Assembly: GCA_014529385.2 (NCBI GenBank)
Contig: CM043953.1
Coordinates: 62,371,872 to 62,435,871, forward strand
DNA length: 64,000 nt
Origin: Adiantum capillus-veneris
Taxonomy: Eukaryota > Streptophyta > Polypodiopsida > Polypodiales > Pteridaceae
Direction of reading: 5' to 3'
The notes below the pieces were generated by a model. It did not search any database. It saw nothing but the letters and a program-made list of their open reading frames with translations, and was not told the DNA's origin. Made by a program: the position numbers and the translations under genes. Shown here in pieces: positions 10,127-20,681 of this stretch. Each line of letters begins with the position of its first letter. The first letter of the stretch is position 1.

Positions 10127-11935
10127 TCATGGACTGAAGTAGTCTTCGGGTTGACGGCTGGCGAGGTGGTCTTTAAGCGCATGGAGTGATTTCTCATATC
10201 TGATTCTTTGTTCTTTGTCAAGAACTTGCAAGAACTGCATTGTGACCCTGTTTTTAAGCTCAATGGCTGAATAGCCAACAAATCTGGATGTAAGGTTGCT
10301 TATCACTGGCCCAAATATCTTTGTTTGCCAAGTGAAGAAACCTGAATAGAATGCTTCCTCAAACATGAGCATATTGCTAGAGGGCAAAAACATGCATATG
10401 GCATAGAAGCCATAAAGGACTTCTTCTGAAGGCTGGCCACTTAAGTCGTAACAAAGACCCTTATTGCCTTCAAGGAAAGACATCCATGGTGCTCCGGCTT
10501 GCTTTGGCTTGTGAAAAGCTTGAATGCATGTGAGCAACATTTTGCAAATATTATACAACATGGCACATGAGAGGTCAGGAAGGCTCTTGAAGAAAGCCAT
10601 GGTGCTCGTTAGGGTTTTCACCATGTATTCTTCTGTTGCCGGTCCCTGCTTTGGAGCTGGTAGACATGGATAGTTCAGTAATGTCGGTCTTTTCTTTTTT
10701 AATGCTTCATATGCTTGCCATGTCCTTACCCTTGGTACATGACAAAATGTTGGGTCTTTCTGAAGGGATGCAGGTGGTCTTGTGAACATAATTAGATATC
10801 TCGAACTCTTGTTCAACCAGCTTTTTCTCCACTTGGGGTGGATATCCTCTGAGCCTTCTCCCTGCATATCTTTGTATAGTATTTCTTTAACTTGTAATAG
10901 CTCCACTTTGATCAAGGGGTATGGCAGTGATTGTTGATGCCATTGAGCATTGATTTGGTTGGGAGTGAGTTGAGTTACATAGACTGAGTGAAGAATTCTC
11001 AACTCCCAATCTATCGCTGATTTCCATTCAACATCTGTTTCCTGGGCCATCTGTTCCTTCAGTGCATCTTCCTCAGCTTTAGAAAGATGGACTATGGGTA
11101 CTTGCTCAGCTTCAGTGAGTGGTAGCTGAAAATCCGCTTCTCCTTCTAGCTCTTTTGATGGCTTTGTTTCCATGTCAGCAAAAGAGACCGAGGGTATGTC
11201 AACAATTGGTTGCTCAAAGGTACCTGCTTCTTCCTGATGTTCTGGTTGTCCCTGTCTCAGCAGCTGATTGACTCTCTTTAATTCAGCTATCTCTTTGAGC
11301 AGGTGCTCCTCTCTTTGGACCCACATCAATGCAATGTCTCTTCTTTGTGATTGTTCTAGATTCAACTCTAGCTTGAGATCCTCGTTTCTCTTTTCCAAAG
11401 TCTTATAGACTTCATCAGTACCTTTGATCAAAGTGGCAACATGATTTTTCCTTATGTGTCTCAAAATGGCTTTTTGATTATTGATCCTTTGTTCTGCGTA
11501 CTGCAAAGAAGCATTTGCTACATCGAGTTGCACTTGGATCTTTTGGACTGACAGAGTAGTGGTTAGAAGTTCATTGGTTACTTCTGTCAGCTGTTGATCT
11601 TTGCTCTTAGAGGCATTGGATAGCTTGGTTAGAAGCTCTCCCAACTCTTCCATTTCTTTCTGCTGCTTCTTTTGGGCAAGCTGGTGTTGTTCTGCTTCAT
11701 CCTTCAGCTCTTTGATCTATCTTTGTAGATCTGAAATTTTGTTCATCCTGTCATCTAACTCTCCTTGTAGAGCATCGATGACTAGCTCAAGCTCCCTGGC
11801 TTTAGCACTGTGGCTAAGTGCTGCTGTTTGCATTTCTTATGTCATCAGCTATATCTGCTTGGCATATTGATTGACTTGCATGATGACTTCGTCGTCTGTT
11901 TGCCAATATTCAGGCTCTACTTGAGTTTGTCTAGA
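10127..11935 (-). pseudogene. Extra ORF downstream of pol, C-terminal half (coiled-coil protein, unknown)
   Basis: A 508-codon open frame (11653 to 10127) extends upstream to the chromovirus insertion at 11940 with three in-frame stops (near 11849, 11837 and 11717), each plausibly a former Gln codon. The first ~230 residues are Leu/Glu/Lys/Gln-rich and look like a coiled coil. The C-terminal part is globular, with EVLYGFYAICMFLPSSN as its most hydrophobic piece. I recognise no enzymatic motif. It lies in sense between integrase and the polypurine tract, where Athila-type elements carry an envelope-like ORF, but I see no signal peptide or clear membrane segments. The N-terminal half lies at 17870-19557 beyond the nested element. 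Confidence 0.6.
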
Positions 11936-11940
11936 GGTTT

Positions 11941-12063
11941 TGAAAGAGTGGTGGTAATGTATGTGCTAGTCTCCACCTAACCGTGCTATCTTATAGCCTC
12001 ACCCTAGCGTACACACTGTTTGGCCGTGCAGGTGGCCTTGCCCATAGGACCCATGTCCTTACA
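11941..12063 (-). repeat. 3' LTR of the nested chromovirus (123 bp)
   Basis: Pairs with 17742-17864 over its whole length, with TG...CA termini on both strands and a GGTTT target duplication outside. 123 bp is very short for a gag-pol-bearing chromovirus. Confidence 0.93.
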
Positions 12064-12087
12064 TTACCCCCCCTCCACCCCCCCCTT
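12064..12087 (-). other. Polypurine tract of the nested chromovirus
   Basis: The minus strand has two G runs separated by TGGA, then TAA and the LTR start TGTAAGG. Position and composition fit a plus-strand primer. Confidence 0.75.
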
Positions 12088-12089
12088 TT

Positions 12090-12297
12090 GAGAATTTTTT
12101 TTGTCCTCGAAAACGAACGTAGGAAAATGTTTCTTAAGTGCGGAGATATTCTCCCATGTAGAACCTTCTTCAGGTCTATCTAGCCATTTTACCAACACCT
12201 TTCGTCTGACATGATTTCTGGTGCGAAGCTCATTAGAATCCAAAATCTTTTCGGGCTCATGAGGAATGCTTGGCGATTCGATAAGGTCAACTAACAC
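12090..12297 (-). pseudogene. Chromodomain at the C-terminus of chromovirus integrase
   Basis: The frame reads PHEPEKILDSNELRTRNH, then VLVKWLDRPEEGSTWEN, then FPTFVFEDK. This is the chromodomain pattern: an R-x-R/H strand, VLVKW, an acidic turn, and TWE with its aromatic residue. In chromoviruses it directs integration to marked chromatin. It follows the integrase GPF-type region at 12331-12753 after one stop. The frame ends just before the polypurine tract, as is normal for this group. Confidence 0.85.
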
Positions 12298-12330
12298 ACA
12301 TGTGTCAATGATGTTATCATTCTGTCCTAG

Positions 12331-13690
12331 CTATTTTCGTAAACGGCTAACATGAAAAACAGGATGAACTCGTGAGTGCTCTGGGAGAGCTAACTTATAG
12401 GCCACTTGACCTATGCGTTTGAGAATGGTAAATGGTCCACAATAGCGTGGTGAAAGTTTAGAAACTTTTCCCGCCTTCAAACTTTTTGAATGCTCCGGAA
12501 CTTTGAGAAAAACCTTGTCTCCTTCTTCGAAAGTAGCAAGACGATGATGCTCATCTGCGTACTTCTTATCGATCTTGAGCTTGCTTAACATTTTGTCAAG
12601 CAACTTGAAGCATGTCAAAATGGTCTTGGAGAAAATCCTCGCTTGTTGTATCTTCTCCTTAGTCAACCCCACTGTAATAATGGGTGATCTAGGTTGAAAT
12701 CCATATAAAAGCATAAATGGACTAAGCCCTGTAGTAGTTACTATTATAAGCAAATTCCAATATAGGTAAGTAGTCTTCCCAATTGGTTTGCTTCTTGCTA
12801 ACGTTCGCTCGTAGCATATCCTCTAGCACTTGATTAACTCTTTCTGTTTGACCATCCGTTTCGGGATGATTAGCCGTACTTAGATTAAGTTTAGTTTCCA
12901 ACTTTTGAAACACGGCTCTCTAGAAGTGATTATCGAACTTTTGATCTCTGTCACTAATGATACTAGCTGGAAGACCGTAGAGTTTATATATATGCTCTAG
13001 AAATAGACGTGCTAATTTTGGTGTCTTAACCGTAGTCTTAGTGGGAATGAATCGACCCATCTTTGTGAGACGGTCTACAATTACCCAAATGGCATCATGG
13101 CCATGATTTGTAGTAGGTAGTCCTACTACAAAATCCATAGAGATACTCTCCCACTTACCTTGTGGAATCTCCAAAGGATGTAAAAGGCCACCTACCTTGA
13201 GGTGCTCTGCCTTATTACCTTGGCACTGTTAGTAGTTTAGTACGTACTTTTGAACATCATGATGTAAGCCCCGCCAATAAAATTGCCGTCGAACTAAGGC
13301 ATACGTCTTACGGATACCTGGATGACTAGCACTTGGACTGTAGTGACACTCAAATAAGATTTGGCGCCTAGTGTCTGAGTCCTTTGGCACACATAATCTA
13401 CCTTTGTGGAGTAAGTAGCCATCATCAATGGAAAAATTCTTTCATCGCTTAAGCTCTTCCTGAGTAGGGGTGGAGCTCTATGTGTTGGAGTTTCTATCTG
13501 CGCGTGCAGAGACATGTTGATCTGGCTGTTCGGAGACATGTGAGTGTGAGGGATCCCTTTTTAAAACTGCACTCCACACTTTAGCATATGATTGATCTTG
13601 TGCATACTTGCCACGTAATGACTCTAGAAATCTACTCTTTAGTTCCGTGAAAGCAAGTGAATTAATCTGAGGCATCTGACTTACTGCATC
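12331..13690 (-). pseudogene. Integrase of the nested chromovirus, broken
   Basis: In element order: an HHCC domain around 13420-13230 (ECHYSPSASHPGIRKTYAL, then a damaged Cys pair); the catalytic core SMDFVVGLPTTNHGHDAIW near 13140; IISDRDQKFDNHF near 12930, where Trp is normal but a TAG stop follows; [20 protein letters not shown] near 12850 with the catalytic Glu; and the C-terminal KLSPRYCGPFTILKRIG followed by VHPVFHVSRLRK. The three acidic residues of the DDE triad are therefore visible. The frame is interrupted by stops at about 12920 and 13230 and by frame changes near 12750. Confidence 0.85.
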
Positions 13691-14992
13691 CGCTACTACA
13701 TTATATCGCCCCTTGTGATATCATAGATTACAATCATAATCTTGAAGGATTTTTGCCCATCTAGCCTTACGGCCCTCCAAGTCTGTTTGAGTAGTAAACC
13801 ATTTGATACTCTCATGGTCAAAAGCTACTTCAAACTCGGCACCATATAAATAGTGTCGCCACTTTCGTAAAGCGTGAATTATGGCATAAAGCTCTCTCTC
13901 ATAAACATAATAATTCTATTGAGCTCGATCTAACTTTTTACTTTCAAAGGCTATAGGTCTTCCCTCCTGGAGAAGTACCACACCAATGGCTTTATCACTA
14001 GCATCAATCTCTACTACAAACAACTTAAGTGGGTTGACGATTGCTAGGATGGGAGAAGTGGCTATAGCTACCTTGAGTTTTTCGAAACTGCATTTTTGGG
14101 GTTCTTCCCAAGAAAAGGTCTTATCTTTTGCTTTAAGTTGATCCGTCATAGGAACAATGATTTTGGCATAGTCACGAATATACTGTCGATAAAATCCAGC
14201 CATGCCTAAAAATATTTGAAGCTCCTCAACCGTGTTGGGATGTGGCCATCGAAGAATGGTAGCGACCTTGTCAGTGTCCATCTTGATGCTAGAATAAGAG
14301 ATCAAATGACCGAGGTAATGTATCTCTGTTTTAAAGAAATCGCACTTGCTTTGCTTAGCATACAACACGTGGGCTCGTAGCTGTTCAAACACTAATCGTA
14401 AGTGTTCCATGTGTTCATCTTCAGTCTTACTGTAAATGAGAATGTCATCAAGGAAAACCACAACAAATTCTCCAAGATAGGGACGTAAGACACTATCCAT
14501 GAGCGTCATAAACGTAGCTGGAGCATTGGTTAGACCAAAAGGCATAACCAAAAATTCAAAATGCCCGAACCTTGTTCTAAAGGTAGTTTTGGAGATATCT
14601 TGTAAATGGATACGCACCTGATGGTATCCTGAATGAAGATCTATCTTTGTATAGTATCTTTGCCCCATGGAGTTGATCAAACAACTCATCTACTCTTGGC
14701 AGAGGATACTTGTTCTCGATGGTTATGGCGTTTAATCCGCGATATCTACACACATGCGCATAGTACCATCTTTCTTTTTTACCGATAGAATTGGTGATGC
14801 CCAAGGCGAAGTGCTAGGTCTAATGAAACCACGGGCGAGGTAGTCAACCAACTGACTCTCAACCTCCTTGGCTTCTTTAGCACTCAGACGATAAGGTGGT
14901 TTACTCACCGATTTAGTGCCTGGCAAGACATCTATGCCATGCTGCACATCACGTGTAGGGGGTAAAGCCGGTGGTAAATCACTTGAGAACAC
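13691..14992 (-). pseudogene. Reverse transcriptase and RNase H of the nested chromovirus
   Basis: RT begins with LPPTRDVQHGIDVLPG and [20 protein letters not shown] (14992-14732). It shifts frame near 14750-14600 and then has a 257-codon open frame (14689-13916) with [24 protein letters not shown], the intact catalytic box [19 protein letters not shown], and RNase [20 protein letters not shown] at 13916-13918 (former Gln) interrupts RNase H. The rest (YELYAIIHAL-like and YLYGAEFEVAFDHESIKW) continues to about 13700. The gag-pol order is canonical. The small number of breaks suggests moderate age. Confidence 0.85.
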
Positions 14993-15169
14993 ATCACTAT
15001 ACTCCGTGAGTAAGTGAGTTAGATTTTTCCGTGCAAAAGGAGAAAGTAAATTAGAGTTATGCTGGGATGGAGAATCTTGTAATTCCTGTAATGTTTGTTT
15101 TACAACAGTTGCATGTTGCTCTATAGAATAAAAATTGAGAGCAATTTGCTCATTATATTTGTTAACCCT

Positions 15170-15754
15170 TTATTTACCAGTAGAATTCATTGCACTTTGC
15201 ATACCATTAGAATTCATTGCACTTTGCATACCACTACTAGAATTCACCGCACTTTGCTCTTGAGAATTCACAAGACTTGGAGACAAGCAGTAACACAAAA
15301 AGACTTCATCTATTAAATTTGCTTTCTGCAAAATAAAAAGCTCGGCGGTACATATAAGAGGTGCAGATGGTATAATTTTCTCACCAAGCAAAAGCACATG
15401 TTTACCATTGGCTATAAATGATAAGGAGTTGTGTTCATAACTAGTGTGCAATGTGTTTCCTAAACCATGCAGCCACTCCCGTCCTAAAACTACATCAACA
15501 CGGTCCATGTTCATAACTTGAAAGTCAAGGGTCATTGTATGATCTTGAACAATAAGCTCAACCCCTTGAACTACCGTGTCCCATACTTCTTTATCATTCC
15601 TAGACATGTGCTCCACCACATACTTGTGAGAGCAGGGAGTCTGTGTAAGCTTCAATTCCTTGACTAGCTTATAGTTCAACAAGTTATGAGTTGCACCATC
15701 ATCCACTAAAATACGAACATGTTGTCCGTTAATAGTGCCATGCATGCGAATCAA
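15170..15754 (-). CDS. Aspartic protease region of the nested chromovirus
   Basis: A 194-codon open frame with the protease core VRILVDDGATHNLLN (active-site D-D-G where D-S/T-G is standard), followed by VDVVLGREWLHGLG, the second conserved strand. The C-terminus ends in two near-copies of a 9-residue unit, GMQSAMNSN and GMQSAMNST, encoded by tandem 27-bp repeats at 15180-15240. That tail is low-complexity and probably a linker. Protease normally releases the gag and pol products. The Ser-to-Asp change next to the catalytic Asp may reduce activity. Confidence 0.7.
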   Translation of the reverse strand: MIRMHGTINGQHVRILVDDGATHNLLNYKLVKELKLTQTPCSHKYVVEHMSRNDKEVWDTVVQGVELIVQDHTMTLDFQVMNMDRVDVVLGREWLHGLGNTLHTSYEHNSLSFIANGKHVLLLGEKIIPSAPLICTAELFILQKANLIDEVFLCYCLSPSLVNSQEQSAVNSSSGMQSAMNSNGMQSAMNSTGK

Positions 15755-15755
15755 A

Positions 15756-17008
15756 TCATGGGGGCCAAAGGTGGGTTGTCACATTGAAGTAGACACACAA
15801 CACTTGTGCTTTTCTTCCATATGAAGAACCTCTACAACACAATATTAAGAGATGATCTAATGTGAGGCGTTGCACCGTGTGCATGGCCTTTTCTTTGCCT
15901 TGCAAAAGAGGACAATCTTTCTTGTTATGTTGGTCCGAAAGACATCTAAAACAAAAATTGTGTTTCTTTGCACGCTCAAAATTAGTAGTGTTGAGAGACC
16001 CACGTGGAGTATCTCGTGATTGCTTAGGCTTCTTAACCTCTTGTGGGCGTGGAGAGATAGATTGTCTCTTATTCCTCTTAGAACGTGTGGGAGATCTACC
16101 TCGCCATTGGCTCTTAGCCACATTGGTCTTAGCAAAAGTATTCTTAGAGTAGAGAACATTTCCTTTCCTCTCTTGGTCATCATCATATCTTTGCGCATGA
16201 TAGATGGCTTCTTCCAAATTTTTTGGATGTTGGGTCTTGACATGAAGACGATAGTCTTTGTCAAGACCCCTATTAAAACCCCGTATCTTTTGGAATTCAT
16301 CTAGACCTTCTAGTTTTAATATGATTTCCCTATACTTTGAAAGGTACTGTGTGACAGAGAGGCCAGACATGCGGCATGTATCCCATGCTAACCACTTCTT
16401 ATCTTCTCCATTGGAGTCCAAAAACTCTTTGGAGAAAGAAGCTTGAAACGTAGCCCGAGCATCTATTGGAAATGTCATCCACCACTTATAGGCCTTGCCT
16501 TTAAGAGATAGACTTGTTTCCACAACCATCTTTATATCCGGGGTGTGTCTCAACCTATGAATATCACTCCATTCGTGTAAGAACGTATTGACCGCATCCT
16601 TGTTGCGATCACGCTCTTCCCCGTGAAACTCAGGAATGGTGATATTCTTTGTAATGCATTGCTACCTTCTGCATCTTTTTCACCACTTGTCTCTTGGACT
16701 TCTTGAGTCGTGCGAGCTTGGTTCCCTTGAATCGTGCCACTTGTGGCTCCTTGATTCGTCTGTGAATTCATAAATTTCACAAGTAACTCCGTAAGATTGG
16801 TAAAATTTGCATTGAGCGCAGAGAGTTTGCTTTCAAGTACGCTTTGGCGATGTTCCAAATTCTTGAAAGAAGCGATATCTACAAGCCCATGATCTCCTAG
16901 ATCATCATCATGATGCATATTAGTGTCAGCAGCACTCGTGGTGCCCTGATTTTGATCTACGTGCTCAAAATCAAACGTGTGTGTAGGTGGGATATTCTCA
17001 CTGGCCAT
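15756..17008 (-). pseudogene. gag of the nested chromovirus (one frameshift)
   Basis: The ATG at 17008 starts MASENIPPTHTFDFEHVD, a coiled-coil-like N-terminal part. Near 16640-16550 the frame changes. The second frame (16553-15756) contains the gag core LKGKAYKWWMTFPIDARATF and SVTQYLSKYREIILKLEGLD, and an intact zinc knuckle CFRCLSDQHNKKDC (CX2CX4HX4C) near 15900. Basic RGRSPTRSKRNKRQS precedes it. Gag forms the particle and binds the RNA. Confidence 0.8.
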
Positions 17009-17380
17009 GGTAAACACACACTAATGCAAGGAGAGAAAAAAAAATGACAACTTGTACCTTGAGAAATTGAAGTCTTTGTGTTTTGTATGCTCCATGATTT
17101 GTGTTGCATGCGAACCTCGCCTTGTGAGAATTTGAGCGCTTCACTTGTCGTTCGTTGTAAGAACACCTTTGATGATTCTTCACAAAAACCCGTCTTTTTT
17201 GTGAAGGCTTTTGTTCACTTTGAAGCTACCTCCTTGAGGAAAAAAGATTTTTTGGAGGAAAACTTGCCTTCAAGAAGTGAAAAGGAAGGGTGAAGCTACT
17301 TCCTTGAAGTTTGAAGCTTTCCCTTTCCTTCTAGTTTTCCTTTCAACACAAGTAGACTATCTTTCCTTGTTGTGTAACAA

Positions 17381-17455
17381 GGGTCAATAGCTTGATGGTA
17401 AAGTGTTGGCCTCTTACCCTCATGGGGTGGGTTCAACCCTCCTTCATGCAAGGGT
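17381..17455 (+). other. tRNA-like segment in the chromovirus leader
   Basis: TAGCTTGATGGTA (17388-17400) resembles a pol III A box and GGGTTCAACCC (17429-17439) is a good B box, at tRNA-like spacing. I could not fold a full cloverleaf, so this is a tRNA-derived or SINE-head-like piece rather than a functional tRNA gene. It lies antisense to the element. Confidence 0.35.
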
Positions 17456-17724
17456 TAAGCAGGCCTTCCTACGCACGCAACCAATGGCACCAACGGAAGC
17501 CTTCAGAGCCACGGTGTCGTCGAGTTGCCGGTCAAGTTTGCCTTGGTCTCTTGCCTTGGTCGTGCAATGTGGGGGGCGTAGATGGGGCGGCCGCGGTCGG
17601 CTATCGTCATCTGTCCACACGTTGCGCACAGAAAAGCGTGCCTACCTTCTTTTGCTGCACAACGGAGACATCGTTGTCTGAGGAACGTGGGAGAGAAGTA
17701 GAGCGTCGCACGCACATGCAAGTC

Positions 17725-17740
17725 GCTTTTACGGATACCA
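17725..17740 (-). other. Primer-binding site of the nested chromovirus
   Basis: One base inside the LTR the minus strand reads TGGTATCCGTAAAAGC. The TGGTATC start is tRNA-complementary, but the following bases differ from the initiator-Met site TGGTATCAGAGC. I did not identify the primer tRNA. Confidence 0.6.
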
Positions 17741-17741
17741 A

Positions 17742-17864
17742 TGAAAGAGCGGTGGTAATGCGTGTGCTAGTCTCCACCCAACCGTGCTATCTTATAGCCT
17801 CTCCCTAGCGTACACATTGTCTGGCCGTGCCGGTGGCCTTGCCCATAGGACCCATGTCCTTACA
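17742..17864 (-). repeat. 5' LTR of the nested chromovirus (123 bp)
   Basis: Partner of 11941-12063, with 8 differences by eye. The target duplication GGTTT follows at 17865-17869. Confidence 0.93.
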
Positions 17865-17869
17865 GGTTT

Positions 17870-19557
17870 CATTTGTTTCAGTGTGTGGCTCTTTAGGTGG
17901 TGTTGTGGTGGCTGCTTGTAATTGCACGCGACGGGGGTTATACTTCTCATTGAGGCGTTGCGGTTGTCTTGGCTACTTTTGCTTCTTGAGGTTTAGTAGA
18001 TGCCTCAACTGTTTCTGGTTGGGTGGTTGTAGAAGGTTCTACCTCAGTTTGTTCTGCTGCTTTTGGGTGTTCAAAACTTGTTGCTGCATGTTGTTCAGGC
18101 TCTTTTTCCTTGGCTTCCTTACCCTCATTGGGTTTAGCTGTTGGTGAAGGGCTCGGACTTGGCATGGGGTGGTCTTCTTGCTCCGTAGCGGGTGAGGTGG
18201 GTTTTGGAGACACATACCCCTGGTCGTGGTGTGACTGACCTTGTTCAGTAGCCTCTACTTGTCTTTGTTGCTCGACTGCATCTTCCTTTGCTTTCCTTTC
18301 AGCTTCTTGATCTTCTTTCAACTTTAAGGCTTATGCCTCTACATACATGCGTTCAAGAAAATCCATGGGATGCTCTCGGGGATCCTTTGCTCCTTTCCTT
18401 GCAGGGTTCTTGGTTCTGGGTCCCCTTATCTCTCTAGGAACCCATCTTTTAGGGTCCTCACTTGCAGCTTGGTGCCTCCTTTAATAAGTCTGCTTTTTTC
18501 TTTCAAACTCGCCTTCTTTTGCTGAGGTTCTTTTTGGTGTGCAGCTACTACTTTCTTCTTCATTTCTTCAATCCTTGCTCTTCTTTCCTCATTGTCTGAG
18601 CTCTCGCTGCTATGAGCTTCGTGGGAGCTTTCGATAGATTCTTCGTCTGACTTATATACTCTCTTTGATGAACGTGTGGTTCTTAGAGAAGGTTGTGTGG
18701 ATACAATCCATGTGTTCTGATCTGGGGCTGGCGGAAAATTATCGGCCATGCCAATAGCATGATATGCTATTCTCGTCATCACTTTAGGGGCACCTAGATA
18801 TGTGATCTTGCCTTCTTTCTTTGTGCCTTTCAGCGTTGTCAGCACATACTACACATGATCAATTGCCTGCCTGGTTATCGACTTCAACACTTGGGTGAAG
18901 GTAGTTGCAACCACATGGTTTGGGGTGGTGTACCGTGGTGGTCTCTTTGATAAGAAATGGAAGTGTTGATGGTATAGGCGAGCTGGTTCTTCCACTTGCC
19001 TTTGGATGAGGTCAAAAAAAGTGACAGCAGTAGTCTCTTTGGTGAATGTGCTTGCTGTCTTTCTATCTTGGGCCCACATCGTCATACCTTCAGTCGACAG
19101 TTTTAGTGCCTCAGCAACAATCTCTTTTGTGATTAATACTTCTACCTTCTGCCCTTGTTGGTCGGTGATTTGGGCTGACCCATCTTCTTTGATTGTGGAT
19201 AGTAGTTTATATGCTTTCTGGAAATCTACTTCGCATGGTTCCTGGTTGTAGAAGTCCCTTAAGCCTAGCCTTCTGTTGGCTTCTTTGGTGTCTCACTTGG
19301 CAGCTACATCATATATCTCTTTTGGTAGCATTTGCAATTCCACTTGGTGTCCTTGTTTGCTCTTGAACCTGCCAATGAAAACTGTGGTGTTGTTTTCTTC
19401 CAACTGTTCTTTTGACAAGTATCTTGCTTTTACCGTCTTTATTGAACTTGGGTCTAGTTGGTAGGGTGGCAACTCTTGCAACTTTTCTTTTTGGGACACC
19501 CTTTTTTTGGCCTTCTTGGTTGCTTGCATTGCTCCTGTTAAGCGAATACAGTGCCAA
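17870..19557 (-). pseudogene. Extra ORF downstream of pol, N-terminal half (unknown protein)
   Basis: Starting near 19557/19529 the frame encodes a basic start (TKKAKKRVSQKEKLQELPPY), then LLSTIKEDGSAQITDQQG, EVLITKEIVAEALKLSTEG and TYLGAPKVMTRIAYHAIGMA. This part looks like a folded domain. A Ser/Glu/Lys-rich region (SDEESIESSHEAHSSES) and a Pro/Thr/Gln/Glu-rich tail (18321-17947) follow. In-frame stops at about 19290, 18849 and 18331 fit former Arg or Gln codons. It is interrupted at 17870 by the nested chromovirus and resumes at 11935. I recognise no family. Together the halves would give a protein of well over 1000 residues. Confidence 0.55.
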
Positions 19558-19599
19558 AGTTAGAAAATTCTACAAATTTCGCTCTGAAATGCCTTGAGT

Positions 19600-20650
19600 C
19601 TGAATTGTTGACAAATGAACTCCATTTTGCTTCAAATCAATTTTGGAGCATGCATAGATGCATAAAAACATGTAAAAATCAAAATCATACAGTTCAGGCA
19701 AAAATTACAACAAAAGTAAATAATCGCGATTATTTATAGCTGGGGATTTTTTCCAACTTTTTGCATTTTTGACATGATAGGCTTGAAACATATGGCATTT
19801 AGGTGCTCTGAGTGAAGTGTGGGCTCATTTGAGTGCACTGGGTGGAAATGGTGCCAAATTTAGACTTTCAGACTCTAAAACAGTAGATATACTAAGATTT
19901 TGAGTTTTAGAGTTCCAAACTTGCTCAAACTTGGTCAGTGGACTTGGGACATTATGTTCTTGGGTCCCATAAGGTCAAAGTTGCAAATTTCATCTATTTT
20001 GGCAAGAAAGTAAATAATCACGATTATTAACTTTTTCATCAAAATGTATATTTTTTGTTGCAACTTGGTTCTAGGCATGATGTAGACTCTGTATATGAGA
20101 TATGGGGTGATTTGGATCAAAAATATGATAGATAACTCAACAATTGGGTTGGAAAGACCTTGGTACGTTTTTTGACAATTTCTAAGTTTTTCTTGATCAT
20201 TTTGGCTCATACTTGAAATGTGGCATGTATTAGATGTGTACGAGTGGTAGGTGAAGTGAAGAGATCTTTTTCAAGCCAAAAAAGCACAAAAGTAAATAAT
20301 CACGATTATTTACAGCAGTCAAATTTTTTGCAAGACTTCACAATTTGATGACCTAGACATATTCAATATATCTAAAACAAGCCCTAAATTGAATTTGGTA
20401 AATTTTTATCGTGTCGGCATCACTTCGTGCTCTTGTCGACTCTGAAATCACTGATTTTTGTGACTAGATGGCATGTGGAGTTGGTTAGTCACTTTTGAAG
20501 CTATGGACTTGTCCGCTACATAGTCCTGATGCTACCCATCCAGTTTTGGCCTATTTGGAGTCAGTTTGACTTCATATATCAAATTTGACGCTTTGTAGCC
20601 TTCGAGCTGTTTTCTGATGTTCGAGAGCTTGCCTTGGTTGTTTTCATGAA
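19600..20650. repeat. Palindrome-bearing repeats, 3' side of pol
   Basis: Noncoding. A near-perfect palindrome, GTAAATAATC + two bases + ATTATTTA(C/T), occurs at 19716-19737, 20010-20031 and 20292-20313, spacing 294 and 282 bp. The sequence between copies is poorly conserved. The same motif recurs at 28819-29700 in the leader and, degenerated, in both LTRs. Confidence 0.85.
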
Positions 20651-20681
20651 ACCATCCATGTACATTGTGTATAGACCCAGT

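Larger units (their letters stand above)
11941..17864 (-). mobile_element. Nested Ty3/gypsy chromovirus (5924 bp) with 123-bp LTRs
   Basis: Two 123-bp LTRs (11941-12063 and 17742-17864) start TGAAAGAG and end CTTACA on the plus strand. They are flanked by the 5-bp duplication GGTTT (11936-11940 and 17865-17869). On the minus strand the order is PBS, leader, gag with zinc knuckle, protease, RT with an intact LDD box, RNase H, integrase, chromodomain and polypurine tract. The LTRs differ at 8 of 123 positions by my count. The element interrupts the extra ORF of the 22-kb element and is therefore younger than it. Several stops and frame breaks make it inactive. Confidence 0.95.

Noticed and set aside
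17381-17455. A functional tRNA gene
   Set aside because: A- and B-box-like words only; I could not pair an acceptor stem or a regular anticodon stem.
17392-17808. Overlapping frames of 138, 92, 72 and 61 codons on both strands
   Set aside because: Chance openness in the GC-rich chromovirus leader; no recognisable domain, and several frames are open at once.
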